DNA from: Bacillota bacterium
GTDB taxonomy: Bacteria; Bacillota; Dethiobacteria; DTU022
Direction: 5' to 3'
Length of the DNA: 64,000 bases
Assembly: GCA_029782095.1 (NCBI GenBank)
Contig: JAKOVL010000132.1
Coordinates: 1 to 64,000, forward strand
Each line of letters begins with the position of its first letter. Positions within the stretch are counted from its first letter, which is position 1. The position numbers and the translations under genes are program-made. Below, piece by piece: positions 14,454 to 22,846 of this stretch. The notes beneath the pieces are model-generated. The model was not told the origin of the DNA, did no database searches, and was given only the letters and a program-made list of their open reading frames with translations.

Positions 14454-15365
14454 ATAGCCACGCAGGAATGGAACTGGTATATCGAGTACACCAGCCCGCA
14501 CCACGGCTACATGTATGCCGTGCGCCGTCATATCTACAGTGGAGAAACCCCTTATCAGAGAGTAGATTTGGTCGACACCTATACCTTTGGCCGCTGCCTG
14601 ATCCTGGATGGAAGGATTCAGTCAGCCGCATTTGACGAGCATATTTACCACGAAGCGCTGATCCACCCGGCGCTGGTACTGCACCGGGAACCGAAGCGTG
14701 TTCTGGTAATGGGGGGAGGAGAGGGGGCGGTTTTAAGGGAATTGTGCCGCCATCCGGGCCTTGAGCAGGTGGTTATGGTCGATATTGATCGGGAAGTGGT
14801 GGAGCTTTGCCGGAAATACCTGCCCAGCTGGCATTGCAACTGTTTTGATGATCCCCGGGTGGAGCTGCTGCATATGGATGCGCGCCGCTTTCTCGATGAA
14901 ACCGGGCACCGTTATGACGTCATTTACAGCGATCTGACCGAGCCGGAGGAAGAGGGGCCTTCGCGCCTGCTTTTTACCCGCCAGTTTTATGAGCTGGTAA
15001 AAAAGCGGCTTGCGCCGGGCGGCATCCTGGCCGTCCAGGCCGGATGTTTCAGCATGGACTTCCTGGAGGCCCATGCATCCATTCGCAAGACGCTGCAGCA
15101 GTGTTATGATAGTGTTTTTTCGTATCATACCTATATTCCGTCTTTCAATGCCAACTGGGGCTTTCTGCTGGCTTCGGAGCACCTCGACCCGCTGGGCCCC
15201 AGCGCGGCGGAGATAGATCGCCGCCTGGACAACTTAAGTTCGCCGCTTAAATTTTATGATGGCGAAACACATCACGGCATGTTCCGGGTGCCCAAAGAGA
15301 TCCGCTCCGCCCTGGCGCAGCACGGTAAAGTAATCGATGATGACGATCCCCTTTCGATTTATTAA
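14454..15365 (+). CDS. speE: spermidine synthase-like aminopropyltransferase
   Basis: Transfers an aminopropyl group from decarboxylated S-adenosylmethionine to putrescine in the cytoplasm. The family N-terminus EWNWYIEYTSPHHGY is followed by the SAM-site glycines MGGGEGAVLREL, VDIDREVVELCRKYLP, and the YSDLTEP catalytic Asp region. About 303 residues. The start is unusual: AAGAAGGAGG (14435-14444) is 9 bases from an ATA codon at 14454, giving (M)ATQEWNWY, whereas TTG 14445 abuts the Shine-Dalgarno and ATG 14403 lies before it. I prefer ATA but the ATG start would also keep the frame. SpeD is not in the window. Confidence 0.88.
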   Translation: MATQEWNWYIEYTSPHHGYMYAVRRHIYSGETPYQRVDLVDTYTFGRCLILDGRIQSAAFDEHIYHEALIHPALVLHREPKRVLVMGGGEGAVLRELCRHPGLEQVVMVDIDREVVELCRKYLPSWHCNCFDDPRVELLHMDARRFLDETGHRYDVIYSDLTEPEEEGPSRLLFTRQFYELVKKRLAPGGILAVQAGCFSMDFLEAHASIRKTLQQCYDSVFSYHTYIPSFNANWGFLLASEHLDPLGPSAAEIDRRLDNLSSPLKFYDGETHHGMFRVPKEIRSALAQHGKVIDDDDPLSIY

Positions 15366-15445
15366 AACATTGGCCGCTGCTGCCCGGCTGTAGTGGCGCC
15401 TGCCCAACCCTCCCGGGGCACCGGCTGGTTTGCCGGGGAGCCCGG

Positions 15446-15565
15446 GAGAATATTCTCGGATACACGGAAATCGGGCTATTGGTCAGCCAGGAGCAAAGCC
15501 GGGTCCCTTTGTTTGATACGGCCCGCACCCATGCTCTCCGGGCTGTAGAGGAAGCGCTGGCCTGA
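15446..15565 (+). pseudogene. 3' remnant of an aspartate/glutamate racemase family gene
   Basis: A short frame reads LGYTEIGLLVSQEQ, RVPLFDTARTHA and RAVEEALA then stop. This matches the C-terminal block of Asp/Glu racemases (GCTEIxLL ... VPLFDTTxIHAxAAVxxAL). The catalytic Cys of GCTE is Tyr here and no upstream part of the gene is recognisable, so it is a decayed fragment. Confidence 0.6.
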
Positions 15566-15641
15566 GTGAATTAATTACGCGAAGGCCAGAGATTTTGCTG
15601 GGAGGCGGCGGCATCCCACTTGATCTAGCCAATACAAGAAT

Positions 15642-15671
15642 GCCGGTTCCCTTATGGGGGCCGGCTTTCTT
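15642..15671 (+). terminator. Rho-independent terminator
   Basis: GCCGGTTCCC / GGGGGCCGGC stem with a TTAT loop and TTTCTTT tail, downstream of the racemase remnant; it would end the spermidine synthase transcript. Confidence 0.75.
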
Positions 15672-15725
15672 TAGGCTCGCCCGGCATGGGTGCAGCCTAA
15701 ATTAGAAGGTATTATTGAGATAAAA

Positions 15726-15756
15726 ATAAGCCGGCAGAATTATACGCCGGCTTATT
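15726..15756 (-). terminator. terminator of the peroxiredoxin gene
   Basis: 11-bp stem AATAAGCCGGC / GCCGGCTTATT with a 10-base loop; on the minus strand it is followed by TTATTTTTATC. It lies 20 bases past the peroxiredoxin stop codon. Confidence 0.8.
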
Positions 15757-15776
15757 TCTGAATATTAACCCAGCAG

Positions 15777-16493
15777 CTAGTCATCAAAAGCTTCGCTGAC
15801 GTTCCATACTTTCCAGACATTGCCTACCAGGTCCGGGTTTGGCTTTAAAGTTGGCTTGCCCGGTTTCCAGCCGGAAGGTGTCGCCTCGGTTCCTTTAGAT
15901 TCTCTGACCAGCTGGAAGGCTTTGATCTGGCGTATTGATTCACTCACATTTCTTCCTACCGGAGGTGTGAGCACTTCATATCCCTGAATGATCCCATCGG
16001 GATCGATGATAAATCTACCGCGTGTTTCCACGCCGGAATCTTCATCATATATACCGTACATTTTACCTATACTTCCATCCTGGTCTGAGAGCATGGGAAA
16101 AGGAATATCTTTATTGATCATCTTGGAAAGCTCATGATCGTTCCACATTTTATGGACATAGATACTGTCAACGCTCACTGAGAGAACCTCTACGCCAAGC
16201 TCTTGCAACTCTTTATATTTTTCAGCAACTGCTGAAACTTCCGTTGCTCAAACGAAGGTGAAATCACCGGGGTAAAAACATAAAAAAACCCACTTGCCGG
16301 CATATTCGGATAGGCTTACATTCATAAATTTTCCCTGAAAAAAGGCCGGTGCGGTAAAATCAGGTGCTGGCTTTCCCACTTTAACCAAGGTCTTCTCCTC
16401 CTTTGCTGCAGCCGGGGCTTGCGCAGCCGCTGCTTCAGCTTTCGGCTTTTTTATGGGTGGTCGCTGGCAGCCTGGCTTGAATTCTTCTGGCAT
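15777..16493 (-). CDS. selenocysteine peroxiredoxin (AhpC/Prx1 type, UGA = Sec82)
   Basis: A single frame of 238 residues interrupted only by TGA at 16250-16248. The context [21 protein letters not shown] is exactly the peroxidatic-Cys motif of typical 2-Cys peroxiredoxins (FTFVCPTE), so UGA encodes selenocysteine. ATG 16493 is preceded by AAAGGAGG. After a Pro/Ala/Lys-rich N-terminal extension (1-38) comes the thioredoxin fold: [13 protein letters not shown], the active site, [24 protein letters not shown]. The usual C-terminal resolving Cys (VCPxxW) is replaced by ATPSGWKPG; remaining Cys are C9 and C72. It reduces peroxides; selenocysteine peroxiredoxins are known from clostridia. Confidence 0.93.
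16224..16248 (-). promoter_or_regulatory. SECIS-like stem-loop of the peroxiredoxin gene
   Basis: AGCAAC / GTTGCT, a 6-bp stem beginning with the last base of the UGA and closing a 13-base loop in which GAA and TTC can pair around GT. It is within the coding sequence, as expected for bacterial SECIS. Confidence 0.55.
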
Positions 16494-16597
16494 AATATGT
16501 ACTGCCTCCTTTCTTATTCGTTTCACAATCCCCATTCGCTAATAATACTACATCAATTATGTGTCTTTTGCAACCAGTAAGACAATTTATGCTTCTC

Positions 16598-17530
16598 TTA
16601 CCCGGTTATAAATACTGGAAGCAACACTGCCGCCACTTCACCCAACCCGTAAAGCTGGTAGACCTGGATGGTCTTGGCGTTAGCCTCCATCAGCCGGGGG
16701 ATATGGTCATAGTACAGCCGGGCCGCTTTGATCGCACGGAGGGTAAGGGGAGCGGATAGAAGCGGCAGCAGCCACAGCAAGTTTTTGCTGTAGCAGGCAT
16801 TGATCGCTGCCAGAATATATGCGGCGCCAAAAAGCAGGCCATAGACCTTGATCCCTCTTTCTTTGCCCAGGCGGACAACCCAGTTCCGCTTGCCGCCCCG
16901 CATGTCAGCCTCATAATCGGGATATTGATTAATCCACAAGACATTGGCGATGAGGAAACCTAAGGGGAGCGAGGCCAGGATTACCGCCAGGCTGACGGTA
17001 TGGGCCTGGACCAGGTAGGTGCCGCAGGTAATGAGGGGGCCGAAGGTGAGGCCTACAGAAAATTCGCCGAGGCCGCGGTAAGACAGCTTTAGCGGAGGCA
17101 GGCTGTAAAAAAGGGAGAAGAATACCCCCGCCAGGCCGAACCAGAAAACATGGAATTCACGGAATACGACCACAACCAGGCCGATCAAACCGCCCAGGCC
17201 CATGGTGGCCAGCCCGATCAGGATAGTTTCCAGCGGCTTAAGTATTCCGTCCACTATGGTTTTCTTGCCCCCGCTGAAGGGGGTGCGCTTGTCGGGGGTC
17301 ACATAGAGGTCCACGCCGGAGCAGTAATCGACATACTCGTTGAAAGCATTTTTCCCGATTTCAATCAGGTAGATGGCGCTGACACCAACCAGAAACCAGG
17401 GCCAGTTGAAAGTGCGCAGCTCGGCAAAGGCCACGGCCGCCCCCACGGCCATGGGTACGGTTGAGGCGATCCAGATTTTCGGATCGGCCAGCTGCCAGAA
17501 GCCGCGCCATAGCCTCGCCAGTTCACCCAC
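16598..17530 (-). CDS. UbiA family prenyltransferase (MenA-like)
   Basis: 310 residues with about eight to nine membrane helices. The two Asp-rich motifs of the family are visible: NEYVDYCSGVD in the first cytoplasmic loop and DYEADMRGGKRN in the second; they bind magnesium and the prenyl diphosphate. Such enzymes attach a polyprenyl chain to an aromatic ring, as MenA does with 1,4-dihydroxy-2-naphthoate in menaquinone synthesis. No other menaquinone gene is nearby, so the acceptor is open. It lies 24 bases downstream of the aspartokinase gene and may share its transcript. Confidence 0.85.
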   Translation of the reverse strand: MGELARLWRGFWQLADPKIWIASTVPMAVGAAVAFAELRTFNWPWFLVGVSAIYLIEIGKNAFNEYVDYCSGVDLYVTPDKRTPFSGGKKTIVDGILKPLETILIGLATMGLGGLIGLVVVVFREFHVFWFGLAGVFFSLFYSLPPLKLSYRGLGEFSVGLTFGPLITCGTYLVQAHTVSLAVILASLPLGFLIANVLWINQYPDYEADMRGGKRNWVVRLGKERGIKVYGLLFGAAYILAAINACYSKNLLWLLPLLSAPLTLRAIKAARLYYDHIPRLMEANAKTIQVYQLYGLGEVAAVLLPVFITG

Positions 17531-17554
17531 GTTAAAAAGTTCCTCCCCGTGCTC

Positions 17555-18772
17555 TTATCTTTGCTGGAGGTCAAAGGCATCGTGCAGCACCCGCACCGCC
17601 AGCTCTCCGTACTTGGATTCAATAATACAGGAGATGCGAATTTCCGATGTGCTAATCATCTGAATATTTATATTTTCATCAGCCAGGGCTTTAAACATCC
17701 TTGCGGCCACGCCGGGATGGTTTTTTACGCCGATGCCAATGGCCGAAACCTTGGCGATGCTATCGTCGGCTCGTATTTCCCGGGCGCCGATTTCCTCTGC
17801 CACCTGGTCCAGCAGGGGCCGCGCCTTGGGCAGGTCTTCCTTGGACAGGGTAAAAGTAAAATCAGTATAACCTTCAATGCTGGCATTTTGAATGACCATG
17901 TCCACATTAATCTGCGCTTCGGCCAGCGGAGCTAAAATCTGGTAGGCGATGCCGGGGCGGTCGGGGACATGGATTACCGATAGCTTAGCCACACCGCGAT
18001 CAAGGGTAATGCCGCTTACAACGGCGCTTTCCATGGATTCAGCCTCCTCTACAATCCAGGTACATTTATCGCTTCCATAAGAGGACTTCACCAGCAGGGG
18101 CACACGATACTTCTGTGCCAGCTCCACCGAGCGTATTTGCAGCACCTTGGCGCCCAGGCCGGACATCTCCAGCATCTCCTCGTAGGTAACCTTGCTTAAA
18201 TGCCTGGCGCTGGGGCAGATATTGGGATCAGCGGTATAGACGCCGTCAACGTCAGTATAAATTTCGCAGACATCGGCCTGCAGCGCCGCCGCCAGGGCTA
18301 CGGCCGTTGTATCGGAGCCGCCCCGGCCCAAGGTGGTAATATCCCCATTGCCGTTTACGCCCTGGAAGCCGGCCACAACCGGAATGATATTTTGATCCAG
18401 GTCTCTGCGCAGCACGCCGGTTGGCAAGTCAATAATGCGCGCCCTGGTGTGGTTTGCGTCGGTGCGCAGCGGCAGCTGCAAACCGGCGTAGGAGCGGGCC
18501 CTCAGGCCCAGGCTCGCCAGGGCCATGGCCATCAGGGCGGCGCTGGCCTGTTCGCCGGTAGCCAGCAGCGCATCCAGCTCTCTTGCCGGCGTATCTGAGT
18601 TCAACTCTGCTGCCAGTGCTATAAGGCGGTCCGTTTCGCCGCGCATGGCCGAAACCACCACCACCACTTGATGGCCTTCCCTTTTGGTGGCGGCGATAGT
18701 GCCGGCCACCCGCCGGATATGGTCGGAAGTGGCCAGGGAACTGCCCCCGTATTTCTGGACGATAAGTGGCAT
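17555..18772 (-). CDS. lysC: aspartate kinase
   Basis: 405 residues, the normal length of a monofunctional bacterial aspartokinase. It phosphorylates aspartate, the first step to lysine, threonine, methionine and diaminopimelate. Visible: VQKYGGSSLA at the N-terminus, TLGRGGSDTTAVALA (substrate and nucleotide binding), YTDVDGVYTADP, then two ACT domains (DRPGIAYQILAPLAEAQINVDMV and NHPGVAARMFKALADENINIQMI regions) for feedback control by lysine or threonine. The upstream region of about 360 bases is GC-rich and structured, but I could not match it to the lysine riboswitch. Confidence 0.95.
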   Translation of the reverse strand: MPLIVQKYGGSSLATSDHIRRVAGTIAATKREGHQVVVVVSAMRGETDRLIALAAELNSDTPARELDALLATGEQASAALMAMALASLGLRARSYAGLQLPLRTDANHTRARIIDLPTGVLRRDLDQNIIPVVAGFQGVNGNGDITTLGRGGSDTTAVALAAALQADVCEIYTDVDGVYTADPNICPSARHLSKVTYEEMLEMSGLGAKVLQIRSVELAQKYRVPLLVKSSYGSDKCTWIVEEAESMESAVVSGITLDRGVAKLSVIHVPDRPGIAYQILAPLAEAQINVDMVIQNASIEGYTDFTFTLSKEDLPKARPLLDQVAEEIGAREIRADDSIAKVSAIGIGVKNHPGVAARMFKALADENINIQMISTSEIRISCIIESKYGELAVRVLHDAFDLQQR

Positions 18773-19137
18773 AGCTTCTCACACCCTTGCTGGAACTAAT
18801 CTGCATGCTCATTTAGAATTAGTGCTTCTATTCTCTCATAATTTTAAGGATGCGGCAATTGTTTTTTCATGGCCTTTCTCTACTGCCGCCTGCGGCTTAT
18901 CCCTCGTTCCATTGGGAGGGCCTCAACCAGGTGGAGCTCTCCCTGCCTGCCGGTCGAGTATGCCCGATATGGCCCCAAAAAGAGGTGACTGGGGTCGAGT
19001 ATGCTGGGCTGCGGCAGCTGCCGAAAGGGTTAAAGCTTCGCCGCCGCCAGTGGTGCAGCGTCCAGTTAGATTATACAATGGGTCCATCAAACGTGCGGCA
19101 AGAATAGCACGAAAGGGGGAGAGATGCGATAAACCGG
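18773..19137. other. structured intergenic region upstream of lysC
   Basis: About 365 bases between divergent genes. On the minus strand TATAAT (19075-19070) could be the lysC -10. The region carries a GCGGC...GCCGC hairpin and two direct copies of GGTCGAGTATGC (18952-18963 and 18993-19004). Small plus-strand frames here have no family features. No known riboswitch recognised. Confidence 0.4.
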
Positions 19138-19347
19138 GTGAACTTTATGCCTTTCCGGGAGCCCCGCCGGGAGCGCTGCGGACTATGCCGGCAGCGGCTG
19201 GCCCTGGCCTACCTGCTCCTGTTCCGGGAAGAGGGGCGGGTGGCCGGTGAGCTTGAGCTTTGTGCCCGCTGTGCCGCGCTGCTGAGGGAGGTGCTCGCGG
19301 CCGGCGGCGCCCTGGAGGAGATGGTAGAGATGGAGGAGGCTGATTGA
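19138..19347 (+). CDS. small Cys-rich protein, probable zinc ribbon
   Basis: 69 residues, GTG start. Two CxxC pairs, RCGLCRQ and LCARCAA, about 29 residues apart suggest one bound zinc. It ends with an acidic tail. No family was recognised. The gene sits directly upstream of a YvrJ-like gene, only 2 bases apart, so the two are likely co-transcribed. Function unknown. Confidence 0.6.
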   Translation: MNFMPFREPRRERCGLCRQRLALAYLLLFREEGRVAGELELCARCAALLREVLAAGGALEEMVEMEEAD

Positions 19348-19349
19348 TA

Positions 19350-19508
19350 GTGGAAGAGTTTGTGACCTTGATCGGGAACTGGGGGTTCCCCATTGCTGTA
19401 AGCTTATACCTGCTGGTGCGCATCGAGGGCAAGCTGGAAAATCTAACCGACAGCATTCGCCGCCTCAGCGAGGCCATTACCAGGCAGGAAACTTCGCGCA
19501 GCGGATAG
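19350..19508 (+). CDS. YvrJ family small membrane protein
   Basis: 52 residues starting at GTG 19350 (GGAGGAGG 10 bases upstream; TTG 19344 is an alternative). Sequence VEEFVTLIGNWGFPIAVSLY then LLVRIEGKLENL and a charged helix match the YvrJ family, short Firmicute proteins with one membrane segment followed by an amphipathic helix; phage-like holin organisation has been noted for similar proteins. Function not established. Too short for most gene callers. Confidence 0.8.
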   Translation: MEEFVTLIGNWGFPIAVSLYLLVRIEGKLENLTDSIRRLSEAITRQETSRSG

Positions 19509-19543
19509 TCCTTCGCCTAATCCAGGTAAACCGGGTTTTATCG

Positions 19544-19572
19544 TTGACAGCTCCGGCGGAAAATGGTAGTTT
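19544..19572 (+). promoter_or_regulatory. possible sigma-A promoter of hisG
   Basis: TTGACA (19544-19549), 17-bp spacer, TAGTTT (19567-19572). About 130 bases upstream of the hisG start. Confidence 0.45.
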
Positions 19573-19704
19573 ATAGATATTACGGCGGGACAGCACGCCA
19601 CTCCCCTGCTGGAGCGCGCTCCAGATCCCAGGCATTCTATCTATCTGCCAGGCCCCTTTTTGCGTGTCACGGGGGTTGCAGACTACAAAAAGGAGAGATA
19701 AATT

Positions 19705-20577
19705 TTGCCAAAGCTCAAGCTGGGCTTGCCGGCTGGCAGCCTTCAGGAATCAACCTTAGAAATTTTCAGAAAAGCGGGCTACAATATTAGTGTCGGCGAG
19801 CGGTCCTACTACCCGTATATCGATGACGAAGAAATTGAGTGCGTCTTAATGCGCGCCCAGGAAATCCCCAAGTATGTGGAGGAGGGGATCCTGGATGTGG
19901 GGCTCACGGGCAAGGACTGGATCAATGAAACCGGGGCTTCTGTGGAGGAGATGGCCGAGCTGACTTACTCCAAGCGCGGCCTGCGGCCGGTACGGCTGGT
20001 CATCGCGGTACCGGATAACTCTGATATCCAGGATATTTACGACCTGGAGGGGAAACGCATCGCCACGGAGCTGGTCGAATCGACGCGGCGCTACCTTTTG
20101 GAAAAGGGCGTCAACGCCACCGTTTTTTTTTCCTGGGGCGCCACCGAGGTGAAACCGCCGCTTCTGGCGGACGCCATTGCCGAGCTTACTGAAACGGGGC
20201 GCTCTTTGAAGGCCAACCATCTGCGCATCATCGATACGATCCTGGTATCCACCCCGCGCGTGATTATGAACCGGGAAAGCAGCCGGGACCCCTGGAAACG
20301 AAAAAAGGTGGAGCACATGGTCACCTTGCTGCGGGGAGCGCTTATGGCGGAGCATAAGGTGATGCTGAAAATGAATGTGCATACCGATAACCTGGATAAA
20401 ATCATTGCCATGCTGCCGGCCCTGCGCAAGCCGACCATATCCAGCCTTTGCGAAGATAACTGGGTGGCCATCGAAAGCGTCGTGGACGAAAAGATCGTCC
20501 GGGAGCTCATTTGCAGGCTTAAAGACGCCGGTGCCGAAGGGATCATCGAATATCCTTTGAACAAAATTATCCCCTAA
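19705..20577 (+). CDS. hisG: ATP phosphoribosyltransferase, long form
   Basis: First enzyme of histidine synthesis: condenses ATP with PRPP. 290 residues, the long form with a C-terminal ACT-like regulatory domain (about 215-290), so no HisZ partner is needed. TTG start, preceded by AAGGAGAGATAAATT. Visible: [22 protein letters not shown] at the N-terminus, the VGLTGKDWI segment, [18 protein letters not shown] region, and in the C-terminal domain [18 protein letters not shown]. It stands outside a his operon in this window. Confidence 0.93.
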   Translation: MPKLKLGLPAGSLQESTLEIFRKAGYNISVGERSYYPYIDDEEIECVLMRAQEIPKYVEEGILDVGLTGKDWINETGASVEEMAELTYSKRGLRPVRLVIAVPDNSDIQDIYDLEGKRIATELVESTRRYLLEKGVNATVFFSWGATEVKPPLLADAIAELTETGRSLKANHLRIIDTILVSTPRVIMNRESSRDPWKRKKVEHMVTLLRGALMAEHKVMLKMNVHTDNLDKIIAMLPALRKPTISSLCEDNWVAIESVVDEKIVRELICRLKDAGAEGIIEYPLNKIIP

Positions 20578-20627
20578 ACGCTGGCAGCATTACCAGTATG
20601 CTCAAGGCCCGCCCGGGTCCGCAGAAG

Positions 20628-20655
20628 TTGACCTGGAGCGGGTTCGTGTTATAAT
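20628..20655 (+). promoter_or_regulatory. sigma-A promoter of the foldase gene
   Basis: TTGACC (20628-20633), 16-bp spacer, TATAAT (20650-20655), about 95 bases upstream of the foldase start. Confidence 0.75.
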
Positions 20656-20751
20656 GGACAAGTAATGCAGGTGAACTGTGCTTGCCATTTTGGTGCCAGG
20701 AAATGGGCAGGTTGCCTGGTTTTTACACTAAATTATATTTAGAGAGGGGAA

Positions 20752-21672
20752 ATGGGTTTGAGTGAAGTGGGAATGGATACCGGCAACATCAATCCGTTAA
20801 AGTACAGAACCTATTTTATTGTGGCTGCGGTTTTACTGGTTGTAGCCATCGGCGCCTTGATCGCTGTGCTCCTGGGGCAGGGCGACCCGGCAGTGGCGAC
20901 AGTGAACGGTGAAAAGATTGCCAAAAGCGAGCTTTATGAAGCCATGTATAACCAGGTCGGCAAAAGCGTTCTGGATGATCTGATCACCAGGCGTCTCATT
21001 GCGCAGGAAGCTAAAAAACTGGGGCTCACCGTAACCGAAGCAGATATTGATGAAGAAATTCAGCGCATTATAGATGAAAATTTTATGGGTATGGAGGACC
21101 AGTTTGAGCAGCTGCTGGAGCAGTATGGCCTGACCATGGAATCTGTGCGCAACGATGCCCGGGTTAAACTGATGGCCCGCAAGATCGCCGAGACCCAGCT
21201 CGAAATTTCCGATGAAGAACTAAAAGAATATTTTGCCGACAACCAGGAGAAATTTAATATTCCCGCTGAAGTAAAAGCGCGCCATATTCTGGTCAAAACA
21301 GAGGAAGAAGCCCTCGAGGTGATTGACCTGTTAAATGGAGGCGCCGATTTCGCGGAGCTGGCCAAAGAGCGTTCCGAAGACCCTGGCTCCAAGGATCAGG
21401 GCGGTGAACTGGGCTTCTTTAAACCCGGCGAGATGCAGCAGGAATTTGAAGACGCGGCTTTTTCCATGGAAATCGGCGAAATTAGCGAACCGGTGGAATC
21501 CTGGTATGGTTTTCATGTGATCGAAGTGCTGGAGAAGAAAAGCGGCCGCGAAGTGACTTTTGACGAGGTTAAAGATCAGGTCTACGAGGAGATGGCCGAA
21601 GAAAAGATCTATAAACTTATCCAGGACTTGATTGGCCGGCTGCGTGCTGAAGCCAACATTGTTTACAAGTAA
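20752..21672 (+). CDS. PrsA/SurA-like peptidyl-prolyl isomerase, membrane anchored
   Basis: 306 residues. Helps secreted proteins fold outside the membrane. One membrane helix (about 20-43, FIVAAVLLVVAIGALIAVLL), a SurA-N-like chaperone segment starting VATVNGEKIAKSEL, then a parvulin (PpiC) domain: ARHILVKTEEEA, GADFAELAKERSEDPGSK, GGELGFF, and WYGFHVIEV. Unlike Bacillus PrsA there is no lipobox, so it is held by the helix. ATG 20752 is close to the GAGAGGGG Shine-Dalgarno; TTG 20758 has better spacing and would shorten the protein by two residues. Confidence 0.9.
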   Translation: MGLSEVGMDTGNINPLKYRTYFIVAAVLLVVAIGALIAVLLGQGDPAVATVNGEKIAKSELYEAMYNQVGKSVLDDLITRRLIAQEAKKLGLTVTEADIDEEIQRIIDENFMGMEDQFEQLLEQYGLTMESVRNDARVKLMARKIAETQLEISDEELKEYFADNQEKFNIPAEVKARHILVKTEEEALEVIDLLNGGADFAELAKERSEDPGSKDQGGELGFFKPGEMQQEFEDAAFSMEIGEISEPVESWYGFHVIEVLEKKSGREVTFDEVKDQVYEEMAEEKIYKLIQDLIGRLRAEANIVYK

Positions 21673-21701
21673 CGCGGGTTTAAGTTTCAATGTTTTTAAA
21701 A

Positions 21702-21726
21702 GGGGCTGTCCCAAAAGGGCAGCCCC
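21702..21726 (-). terminator. hairpin between convergent genes, probable terminator
   Basis: GGGGCTG / CAGCCCC plus inner CCC/GGG pairs around AAAA; on the minus strand it is followed by TTTTAAAAAC. It lies past the end of the folate transporter gene. A related GGGGCTGTCC sequence lies at 32898-32910, so it may be part of a dispersed repeat. Confidence 0.5.
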
Positions 21727-21890
21727 TACATGGTCCGCCCGGCATGGCGCTGCAGCAGCCGCTTCTGCCGTCGGTGCACGCTGCAGTGCGGCCTTTGGGG
21801 CGGCGTTTAGCTGCTTTGCCTGAAGCAATAATACCGAAGGAGCGACGGTAAAGTCGCTCCTTCCTGGTTAAGAATGCGTGAGCCGCCTTG

Positions 21891-22466
21891 TTACCAGATC
21901 CGTCCTGAAAAGTGCAGCCTTCCCTGGCCCGGCGCAACGGCCATCGTCTTTCCCATGACGCGGCTCAGGGCGATCAGCATGATGGTATAGGCGGGAACGG
22001 CTATGATCTGCTGGATGATCCGCAGTGGAACGGTGACAACCCGGCTCAGCCCGAAGAGGGTCTCAATGAAGTAGGGAACCATAAATATATCGACCAATAC
22101 CAGTGTCAATCCCACGGCCACAAACATTGGCAGAATTCCCACTTCACGCCTGGTTTTGCTGACCAGGAGAATAATCAAGCCGGGTATAATCCCCCGCAGG
22201 GCCGCGCAAATGGTGAAATGGGGCAGGAAGGCTCCAATGGGGTTGATAAAGTAGCCGACCAGGTCGCCAACGGCGCCGACAATGCCGCCGGCCAGGGGAC
22301 CCATGAAGATGCCGGCAAAAACAACCGGAAGAGAGCCGAAACCGATGCGCACGCCCTCAACCCCACCGATGGGTATGCGGATGCTGAAAAGCCGCGTTAA
22401 AACAATATTCAACGCGATCAGCAAAGCCCACCGGGTCATGATCCGGGTCGAAATTTGCCCTTTCAA
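21891..22466 (-). CDS. folT: ECF transporter substrate-binding S component, folate (FolT-like)
   Basis: 191 residues, about six membrane helices. Signature of the folate-family S component: RIPIGGVEGVRIGFGSLPVVFAG, then GPLAGGIVGAVGDLVGYFINP. It binds folate and hands it to the shared energising module (EcfA1A2T), which is not encoded here. The TTG at 22466 is preferred: GGGAGG lies 8 bases upstream, whereas the GTG at 22475 abuts it. The upstream tetrahydrofolate riboswitch independently supports folate as the substrate. Confidence 0.88.
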   Translation of the reverse strand: MKGQISTRIMTRWALLIALNIVLTRLFSIRIPIGGVEGVRIGFGSLPVVFAGIFMGPLAGGIVGAVGDLVGYFINPIGAFLPHFTICAALRGIIPGLIILLVSKTRREVGILPMFVAVGLTLVLVDIFMVPYFIETLFGLSRVVTVPLRIIQQIIAVPAYTIMLIALSRVMGKTMAVAPGQGRLHFSGRIW

Positions 22467-22544
22467 GATTAACACCTCCCTTCTCTATAAGGATGGGCAG
22501 GTTGCCGCATCCAGGAGAAGAAGAGGCTTTGGCTCTCATTCCCA

Positions 22545-22652
22545 TGTAACAGCGGACGCGGTGTTATGTCGCAGACATATTCAATTTTATGCCTTTCGTC
22601 TAAGAGCAACTTCCCATCTCTTAGCACTTAACGCATAACACCTACTCTGCCA
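22545..22652 (-). ncRNA. tetrahydrofolate (THF) riboswitch
   Basis: On the minus strand the conserved blocks of the THF riboswitch occur in order: AGAGTAGGTGTTATGCG, GTTAAGTG, GATGGGAAGTTGC, GACGAAAGGC, and CATAACACCGCGTCCGC. TGGCAG (5') and CTGTTA (3') can form P1, and GGTGTTATG pairs with CATAACACC. About 75 bases of expression platform follow before the FolT start. Reduced folate binding should repress the transporter. Confidence 0.85.
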
Positions 22653-22846
22653 CTAATAATCAGTATACATTTTACTATATATATCGACAAAAAAACAAGC
22701 ATAATTTTCTATGATTAATCACCAACGGAGAAAAAATTCGCTTTTTTGAAACACGGCCGGTGCCTGAAAATATTTATTTAATATCCGGATTAAGCCTGGC
22801 CGGGAGGCATATATTCTTAAAGGAGTGGAAAATAGGGGGGGGTTGA

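Noticed and set aside
15247-15528. 93-codon minus-strand frame between spermidine synthase and peroxiredoxin
   Set aside because: Antisense to the speE 3' end and to a racemase remnant that is readable on the plus strand.
18850-19107. 85-codon plus-strand frame upstream of the zinc-ribbon protein
   Set aside because: No ribosome binding site; the DNA is better explained as the structured leader of lysC on the other strand.
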